Source of the DNA: Diphasiastrum complanatum
Taxonomy: Eukaryota; Streptophyta; Lycopodiopsida; Lycopodiales; Lycopodiaceae
DNA: 64,000 bases
NCBI GenBank assembly: GCA_029204225.1
Contig: CM055102.1
Location: forward strand, 34,528,585 to 34,592,584
Direction: 5' to 3'
Below are positions 56,471 to 64,000 of the stretch, in pieces (position 1 is the first letter of the stretch; each line of letters begins with the position of its first letter). Position numbers and translations under genes: made by a program. A model generated the notes under the pieces. The model made no database searches, was not told the DNA's origin, and saw nothing but the letters and a program-made list of their open reading frames with translations.

Positions 56471-57350
56471 AATTTATCCAATTTTCTGCAGATTGTAATA
56501 CAAAATTTAGATTTCCTTGTCTGTGTCCATGCCTCCAGATTCAACATCATCAATCTCATCATTAGAAGGTGAAGAAGTGGAAGATCCATCCTCCTCATTA
56601 CTATCAATCAAAACATTATCTTCATCCACATGCAATCCGAGGTCAACTTCCACACAAGCCCTTGTTTTTCTTGACGAAGGTCCAAACGTCAACAACACAT
56701 TCTTTTCTTGGTAGCCTTTGACAAATGATTTCCTTTGTTGTTTTTCGAAGTCAACCTGAATTCATCAATTCAAAATCATAAACAATAATGTCAACTTCCT
56801 CAAGGGCAAGGTGACTCATGTGGGGCCGATTTTTGGTTGCGCGACATTTTCTTTTACCATTTGAAGTTCCAATCATTTCAGGACCATACTTTCTTGTTTA
56901 TACATCATGATGCTTTGTTTGATACCAATGTACGTTAATAGATACAATCTCTCCATTCTCGGACTTTGCATAACCAAAAGGGATGGCCAAGAGGATCATC
57001 ATCTGTAAGTGTGGCAGCCATTGTACCCACCTTGATTTCTTGCACATTTCCCTTCCAAAAGCTAGCAAGTTCTTTTTGTCTTTGACGAGATTTGCGAGTT
57101 CCCAAATACATCTCTCTGGAATGAACAAAGATCATTTGCAGAATATCTTCAAGAATAGTATAAACCTCAATAGTCATTGCATTACTCTTTGAGGGCCAAT
57201 AGAATGGCATTTCTAAAGTAGTACAATTAGTTGTTAGATTCATGAGTATAGACTCTTGGTCTTCAAAGAATTCTTCCCACCAACTTGAATCGACATTTTT
57301 GGCATTATTAGTTGATTCCATGCCCCGAGGTGTCAATGCAGTGCCTCATC
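56471..57350 (-). pseudogene. Fragment resembling C-terminal part of a DUF7869-type protein
   Basis: Main frame 57336-56935 (SWWEEFFEDQESILMNLT ... TLTDDDPLGHPFWLCKVREW). After a one-base shift it continues ENGEIVSINVHWYQTKHHDV, then KYGPEMIGTSNGKRKC, and ends with an acidic tail (DEDNVLIDSNEEDGSSTSS, stop near 56507). The HPFWLCKV ... VHWY pattern looks like a small BAH- or Tudor-like barrel. I associate it with the tail of DUF7869-type mobile proteins, which is exactly what the copy at 34 kb lacks. That link is inference. Confidence 0.4.
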
Positions 57351-58585
57351 ACTCAAAATGGCTTCTAGCAGAGATGAGGTTGAGAGCCGAGTCCGAGAGC
57401 ACAAGAATTATTAGTGCTAGTGCTAGTTGTACAATTTGTGAGCCCCATGGTAATTCCCGAAAGATGGAAGACCATGTGGGAGCTAGTAATTTACACTCTC
57501 TCAACTTGAGTTATGTTTTTAATATGGAGGCCTCCTATTATCATGTAATAGGTGGAACCCAAATCTTTATAGAATGGGGTTCATTCACTTGTAAGAGGTG
57601 GAATGCAAATATGAATGGATTCACTAACTCGTGGGTATACATAGAGGCCTCCTCCACGAGTTTCCAAGCACTAGATATTGTAATGAGATGTTGTTGAACT
57701 GATAATTAAAAATACCTCTATTTGCATTTCAATCTATGCTCCATTTTCATGCATTGAGTTTGGGTACTTGTGTATGAATGTGTTTTGTTGATTCTTCCTC
57801 TTCAAGTTTGGTTTTGTGATTAGAATCAGGTATATCTGCAGGGCTTGGGTGGCAGATCATAGTCATTCTAATCTGATGTTGCTTTGTGCTTGACTCCCTG
57901 AGGAGTTCTTGTATGTTGAGTGATATTTGTAATAAGCACTTTGTAAGTTCTTACAGTTCTTAGTTAGATTCAGTTTTGCTATTCTGATGTTTTCAGTAGG
58001 ATTAGTTTCATTCTTATCCATTGCTCTTTGCTTAGTTTTAATTAGTAATAATCTGCATTTTGTAAGAACCCAAGAAATATTTGAAACAGACCGTAGAACA
58101 TAAACATTCGCATGCTGATAGATTAGATTCAAGTTGAGCATCCATTATCAGTTAGGATCGAGATCAGGTCGTAGATGTGTCGATTGACGGGTGGGGTACA
58201 TCACCATTACACTACCATTGTATTGCAGAGATATCCGAGAAGTTGTCATTCTTGGCTGAGCCCATTGTCAAACAGATTCTGTGATAAGCGAAATCTCAGC
58301 AAACAGTGGCACCGCTGCTACCAATAATCTTCTTCAATCTTGCTCACAGATTCATGTCTTACAGTACATTTGTTAATTCTGTGTGACTCTGCTTGCCTGC
58401 ATGCATTCTTGCATTCATCCTTTTTCTACCAGCATGCATTGAATCTCTTCTCTGAGATCTGCATTTGATTAACACCCAACTGCAAATAGTTCCAAAAACC
58501 CACCACCGCCCCCTCTCTCCATCGTTTCTTGCATTTTTTTTAGGGGAGGAAGAACAGTTGGTTGAATCGATGTTTGCACCCGACA
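57351..58585. other. Spacer without recognised gene
   Basis: Contains GAGGCCTCCT words near 57530 and 57655 with loosely repeated AATGGATTCACT/ATGGGGTTCATTCACT text. Minus-strand ORF 57863-58141 and others show no domain. Confidence 0.35.
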
Positions 58586-58589
58586 ACCC

Positions 58590-59070
58590 AAATTAAAAAA
58601 TTACATCTGACGATGAGACAAAAAAGTCCTGTCCGACTATTACATCCGACGACCTACGTCCGATGATTGCATCCGACAACCTACATCCCTGACGATTGCA
58701 TTTGACGACTGGTCAAAACCATTGTATCAGACGACATTTCGTCCGACGTGTATTCGACAACTAGTCTTAAAAATTCTATCCGACGTTGCATCCGAGAAAT
58801 CCCATCCGACGTTGCATCCAACGACTTTCCATCCGATGTTGCATCCGACGACATTCTGTCCGACGATCTTCTATCCGAAGCACATGAGACGATCTTGCAT
58901 CCGATAGTGTTGCATCCAACAGTGTTGCTTTTGACGTTGCATTCGACGAAATTGTATCTGACAAGCAGCCGACAACTGCATTTGAAACTGTAACCGACAT
59001 CGTATCCACCCAATTGTCATAGACTTTACATCCGACATTATCACTATAGTTGCATCTGACGAGCTTCTGC
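58590..59070. repeat. CATCCGACGA minisatellite, left block
   Basis: Dozens of degenerate copies of (T)TGCATCCGACGA and relatives (TCCGACGAC, ATCCGATG, CATTTGACGA), at 10-25 bp spacing. The same motif returns at 60475-60660 on the far side of the Gypsy fragment. ORFs here are repeat translations. Confidence 0.85.
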
Positions 59071-59208
59071 TCAAATTTTACAGACCATTTTTTATAGAAT
59101 TTCTATTGAAAATCTCATTATCTCGTCAACCCAATATTTTCAAAAAAAAAAACAAAAAACAAAAAACAAAATAACAACAAAAAAAAGCTGAATAAAGTCA
59201 GTTCTCAT

Positions 59209-60340
59209 GGCAAACCTACCAGAAGAGGTTATGGATGAGTTCGCACCGAGCAATCATCCAAATGATGAGAACAAGCTCTATCATCTTAGATCTCAGATAA
59301 ATCAAGATCCTAGGCCATACAGATGGAGGCCTAATCAATTTGATAACCTTGACGATCAACCTATTCAACATGCTCACCATACCACAAGATTTGATAAACG
59401 AACACTCAAATTCGGAGATCTCAAACAAGCTTTAGTCACCGCACCTATTCTTCACATGCCTGATTATAATAAGGAGTTCCATGTGCATACGGATGCTAGT
59501 AAGTAGGCCATTGGTGCTGTTTTATGGAGAATTCGGAAAGGATTTCCCAATCCGTTTCCTAAGCCGCCAACTGGTTCCAATTGAGGTTAATTATTCTATG
59601 ACAAACAGAGAAGCATTAGCAATGGTCTATGTTGTTCAACAATTTTTTCATTATTTGTTAGGCCAACTTTTTTTCTTTTGTACCGACCATCATACTCTTC
59701 TTTATCTATTGAATAAACCATGCAAAACAGGATGAATTGCACGATGGTTGTTGATTCTTTTAGAATTCAACTTTCGAGTTGTTATTCAGAAGGGATCACA
59801 ATATTTTTTGGTCGATCATCTTTCACGATTACCCAATGTTGAAGCATCTGATGAGCCAATATATGATGAGTTACCAGATGCGTATCTATTTTATATAGAT
59901 GTGACACCGTTATGGACAGATGATATCACTAGATATCTAGCCACTGGGGAAATAGATCCTCAGTTGATGAAACCGCAAAAATTAAAACTCATAATGAAAT
60001 TCATACCATATTATCTTATTGTGGGATTATATAAGTTAGGTTTTGATGGTATTACATGACTTTGTGCACATGAATCTGAAGTCCGACATATTATTGCCTT
60101 GAAACACAAAGGTATTGGGGGTGGACATTTCTCCTCCAATGCTATTGCTAGGGCAATTCTTTTGGCAGGATTTTGGTGGCCAACCCTATTCAAAGACACT
60201 TATGCTTATATAAAAGTTTGCCATGTTTGTCAATGCCCAAAGAATACCAAAAAAATCGACCACATTCTCCTTACTCCAATACTTGAAAGTGTCGCACGCA
60301 TTCAGTCGTGTAGCACACAACCCTATCATATCTCAAACTT
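59209..60340 (+). mobile_element. Ty3/Gypsy RNase H and integrase zinc-binding fragment
   Basis: Order: FDKRTLKFGDLKQALVTAPI, HVHTDASK (end of RT/start of RNase H), a stop and frameshift near 59505-59520, then SRQLVPIEVNYSMTNREALA, the TDHHTLLYLL motif, a stop near 59735, and RWLLILLEFNFRVVIQKGSQ, VDHLSRLPNVEA. Beyond a stop near 60058 comes the integrase zinc-binding region: HKGIGGGHFSSNAIARAILL, GFWWPTLFKDTYAYIKVCHV, then C-x-C-P-K, i.e. H-x-H...C-x-x-C. The integrase core is absent; the match ends at about 60300. Confidence 0.9.
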
Positions 60341-60474
60341 CTAAACTTTACCTTTTTCAACAAAACTTTCTACTTTGTGTGTTTTTCCACTTTGACACTA
60401 TTTTTTTTTTCGATTACCAAATTTTCTTGCCTCAGTACATTGCCATATGTATCCAACTATACGTTTTTTTCTTT
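60341..60474. other. Pyrimidine-rich junction
   Basis: T/C-rich sequence joining the Gypsy fragment to the right minisatellite block; no feature recognised. Confidence 0.35.
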
Positions 60475-60655
60475 TTGCATCCGAGCCGTGCACTCTTTTT
60501 TGCATCCGACAACTTTCTTTTTTTGCATCCGACAGTTGTATATTTCCATTTGACTGCTTGTTCCATCTGACACTATACATCTAGTTGCATCCACCAGTTT
60601 TCGACCGACACTACACGTCCATTTCCATCCGCCATTGCATCCACCATATTACATT
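60475..60655. repeat. CATCCGAC minisatellite, right block
   Basis: TTGCATCCGACA, TGCATCCGAC, TTCCATCTGACA, TTGCATCCACCA and CATTTCCATCCGCCA repeats, same family and orientation as 58590-59070. Confidence 0.8.
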
Positions 60656-61170
60656 TGTTGGAGGGTTTGCGGATCCCAAGGCAACCCTAACCCTAGTTAA
60701 TAAGCTAGAGGGAGTTGGCACTCTGCGTGTGTAAGTCCAACTCAATGATCACATAGTTATTTGATAATTAGAAGGTCGATAAAAGGACTTTAGGCCTTTT
60801 TGCAAGACTTTTAATGTCGCAGGCCTAAATGTCAAGTTAGTGAATAAAGTTGGGACTCCCACCAAAATTGGTTCAAATTCAAATTCAAATTGGTTCCCTC
60901 CAATTTTTAATGGGTTCTCACTCTTTTTTAAGTTTGAATAGGGAGGTAGAAATGGGCCAATAGGATTTTGAGACCAAGGCCCTCCTCTTTACTATAAAAA
61001 GGGGCAAACTCGAGTTTGCTACACATGTACATATCTTTCAATAAAACAGATTGGTTCTCTTGTGAAATGGATTTGTGAATGTCCTTGCTCTCTATGACTT
61101 TTCCTCTGTCTCTCATGCTTTGATTGTGTTTGCTAATTGTTGGATCTGAGTATTATTGGTATTGCCATTT
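60656..61170 (+). repeat. Candidate solo LTR
   Basis: Starts TGTTGGAGGGTTTGCGG. It has a good TATA box CTATAAAAAGG (60992-61002) and an AATAAA signal (61040-61045), spaced as in an LTR promoter and polyadenylation region. No matching internal region or second LTR of this type was found; the right end is a guess. Confidence 0.4.
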
Positions 61171-61215
61171 TTTATACTTTCTGTGAGAGAGAAGGGGAGA
61201 GAGAGAAAGAGTAAA

Positions 61216-64000
61216 TTATCTTGTCTTCAATAACTTCAAGTTATTAAACTTAACATCTGAACTTAAAATTATGATGGAATTGGTTACGTCTGCGACCATT
61301 TCTGTTGTGGAGCAGTATTGAAGAACCACCTGCCCTGAGAAAACTTTCTCTCGAATAAAATGATTCTGTATTTCTATGTGCTTGGATTTGCCATGAAATC
61401 TAGGATTCAGTGACAATGAAATACAGCTCAAGTTGTCACATAGAATGGTGGTAGCATTGAACTGAGTGTGATGTAAGTTGTGAAGTGATAACCTGATCCA
61501 TACAGCTTCTTTTGAAGCTTGGCTTATTGTGATGTACTCTGCCTTTGTCGAAGAAAGCGCAAATGATTTCTGCTTCCTTGAGTTCCACGAAATTGGTCCC
61601 CCTGCCAGATAGAAACAGGACCCGGAGGTAGATTTTCTAGTAGAGAATGTTCCTCTCCAATCTGAGTCAGAATAGCCTAGCAAGACGAGTGGGTTGATAA
61701 CATTTCCATCATAACATAAGATGTGATCTAAACTTCCCCGGATATATCTCATCACTCTCTTTAACGCTTTCCAATGAGAGATCCTAGGATTAGACATGAA
61801 TTGATTTAATGTGCTATCAATGTATGCTAAATCTGGTCTAGTACATGGCATTGCATACATTAAAGATTCTATTAGTGAATGATAAGGGTACTTCACTATC
61901 AGAATCAACACAAGTAGGTTTAGTCAATACTATACTTGGATCCATTGGAGTATCAATGGGTTTGCAATCAGACATATGAAATTTTTTTAAAATGTCTTTT
62001 AGATATGCATGCTGGCTAAGATAGATTTTCTTCTGAAGCCTATTTCTAGTAATGTGAATTCCTAGCAAAGAATGGACAGCTCCTAAATCAGTCATGTCAA
62101 ATTCCTTTGACAGATCACTCTTAGTAGTGTGTAGTAGAGAAGCGTCGTCGTTATACAGAATAAATGCATCATCTACGTAAAGAGGTATGTGAACTGAATT
62201 GGTGTCTATATACTTTGAATAAACATTACAGTCAATTGAATTAATTGCAAATCCCAATTGAATGAGATAAGAGTCGATTCTATCGAACCATGCTCTTGTG
62301 GCCTATTTCAGATCGTAGATTGCTTTGTGCAGCTTGCACACTTTGTGCTCTTGGCCTTTGACTTCGAATTCTTCCGGTTGGAAGGTGTACAGTTTCTCTT
62401 CGACATTGACATTGAGATATGTTGTCTTGACATCCATCTGGTGCATTTCAAGGTCTTCCGCGACTGCTAATGCAACTAGAGTCCTGGTTGACTGCATTTT
62501 GATGACAGGACTAAAAATTTCTTGATTATTCACTCCTTGGACTTGAGTGAATCCTTTAGCCACCAACCGTGCTTTCCATTTGGCATTGGAATCATCAGAG
62601 TTGATCTTCTTCTTGAAGATCCACTTGTTATCGATAACTCTCTTGTGAGTGAGGAAGTCGACCAATGTCCAGGTCTGATTCATCAAGAGTGAGTTGTACT
62701 CGCTTTCCATAGCTTCTTGCCACTTCACAACATCCCTGGAGTTAATTGCTTTGGTTAGGCTCTCTAGTTCTTCTGATAAAGTCCAGAATGATTGAGGTGC
62801 ATACCTTTCAAGAACTGTCCGAGTCCGTGAGGATCTGTGGACGTATAGTTGACTAGGATGCGATGATGCATCTTCTTGTATTTCTCCAGATCTGCTCAAG
62901 CTAGCTTGGTCTGGTCTGATGACAGGTATTGTCGGTTGCTCGGCTTCTATAGTTGTAGTTGTAGGTTATGTAGAAGGAACATCAACATTGGAAGAATTCA
63001 TGCTACGCAAAAATAACATATCATCATCTGGATGAAATGACATAGCATCATTTATCGATGGTTGTTTGAAATCATAGTATGTATGTTCTTGAAATATTAT
63101 ATCCCTAGAGACAAAAACTATAGCTTTATATTCATCAGGATAGCCAATGAAAATACATTTATTTGTTCTATGATCCAGCTTCTTCCTAAGTTGTTTAGGA
63201 ATATGAACAAAATATATACAATCAATTATTTTTAAATGGCTGACACTAGGCTTGTGCCCATGCCAAACTTCATAAGGAGTTTTGTGTTTGACTGGATCTC
63301 TTCTATAAGTAACAGGCTGTGGCAGTAGCTTTTGTCCAGAACTTCATAGGTAGGTGTGCTTAATGTAGCATGGATCTGGTTGAGTTGAGAAGAGTTCGAT
63401 TCTTCCTTGCTGCAATTTTGTTCTGTTGAGGTGAATAAGAAGTGGTGAACTATCTTCTAATACCATGTTCAGCCATGTAGTTGGACATCTCGTTAGAGAT
63501 GTATTCGCCGTCACCATCAGTTTGGAGTGCCTTCACTTTTGTAGATGTTTGTGTCTTAGCCATGGCCTTGAATCTCTTGAAGCATTCAAAGGCTTCAGAT
63601 TTATATTTAATGAATATTATTGTAGACCATCTAGGATAATCATCTATGAAAGTGATAAAATAGATTGCATCTCTTAAGGATGGAGTTGGCATTGGACCAC
63701 AAAGATCGCTATGTACAAGATCCAATACATGCTTTGTTTTGATGGAATGTGATTTTGGAAACTTTCTTCTAGAGTGCTTCCTATAGATGCATGATTCACA
63801 AAAGAAAAATTTCCTATATAATGAAGAAGAGAAATTCAGTCCATCAACTAAATTATTACAATGCATATAAGAAAGTGATTTTGTATTCACATGTCCAAAT
63901 CGACTATGCCATAGAACAGCACTATCATTTACATTTTTATTAGAGATACTAGCCAATGCAAATTAGAGAGTATGTAAAGATTTTTGACTCTAGTGCACAT
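61216..64000 (-). mobile_element. Minus-strand Copia element (integrase, RT, RNase H), young
   Basis: Right to left: GAG-pre-integrase (VLWHSRFGHVNTKSLSYMHC) and integrase core (HSDLCGPMPTPSLRDAIYFI, TFIDDYPRWS) at 63956-63450; integrase tail with frame breaks (63449-62920: PYEVWHGHKPS, KKLDHRTNKCIFIGYP); RT at 62899-62303 (ALVDFL-type start, KWKARLVAKGFTQVQGVN, MHQMDVKTTYLNVNVEEK), and 62257-61838 with catalytic YVDDAFILYN and DLGAVHSLLGIHITR. RNase H at 61880-61216 (GYSDSDWRGTFSTRKSTSGS, ALSSTKAEYITISQA). Two simple lesions in RT/RNase H: an in-frame TAG where relatives have Gln (near 62302) and one extra C near 61886. Gag and the 5' LTR lie beyond the window. Confidence 0.95.

Noticed and set aside
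56517-56714. Plus-strand Ser-rich ORF
   Set aside because: Antisense of the acidic tail of the minus-strand fragment.
59209-60340. Endogenous pararetrovirus
   Set aside because: The H-x-H/C-x-x-C integrase zinc-binding region after RNase H points to Ty3/Gypsy; no movement or coat protein motifs.
60689-60702. Telomere-like CCCTAACCCTAG
   Set aside because: Only about two units inside an LTR-like sequence; chance.

Overview
The window looks like nuclear DNA of a land plant. Two genes with many GT-AG introns (organellar cysteine synthase, histidinol-phosphate aminotransferase) and a three-exon R2R3-MYB gene sit in an AT-rich sea of Ty1/Copia and Ty3/Gypsy retrotransposon debris and long GA/CT microsatellites. 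The abundance of DUF7869-type and ParB-like mobile ORFs, which I associate with ferns, lycophytes and other non-flowering plants, suggests a non-angiosperm, but this is a weak inference. There are no bacterial operons, CRISPR arrays or phage genes.

Layout. 1-5.7 kb: the 5' part of a minus-strand Copia element (LTR, primer-binding site, gag) with a probable solo LTR nested in gag, then an old plus-strand Copia remnant. 6.6-8.9 kb: GA/CT inverted microsatellites, GC-rich spacer and several fold-backs. 8.9-10.2 kb: a TRIM-like tandem array of short LTRs. 10.5-12.2 kb: MYB gene (minus). 13.3-20.8 kb: Copia remnants around the 3' end of a chromodomain Gypsy element. 21.7-27.1 kb: ten-exon cysteine synthase gene (minus), with a GC-AG first intron, a tRNA-derived SINE and a GC-rich insert in its introns. 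27.6-29.2 kb: duplicated non-coding repeats.

29.3-34.4 kb: the most unusual part. A broken minus-strand ORF with a ParB/sulfiredoxin-like region and a plus-strand ORF with a DUF7869-like (RNase H-fold, transposase-like) region point away from each other. The gap between them is packed with GATAC/GTATC palindromes and two 165-bp direct repeats. I read this as the remains of a two-gene mobile element with iteron-like sites. A related C-terminal fragment may lie at 56.5-57.3 kb.

34.4-38 kb: two truncated Copia elements end to end. 42.1-47.5 kb: nine-exon histidinol-phosphate aminotransferase gene (plus). 50.3-53.9 kb: deleted Copia elements meeting tail to tail. 54.6 kb: a 285-bp uninterrupted GA tract. 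58.6-60.7 kb: a Gypsy RNase H/integrase fragment bracketed by a CATCCGAC minisatellite. 61.2-64 kb: a fairly young minus-strand Copia element running off the window.

The three host genes are unrelated in function: secondary-wall-type transcription factor, last step of cysteine synthesis, and a late step of histidine synthesis. Nothing suggests they are co-regulated.
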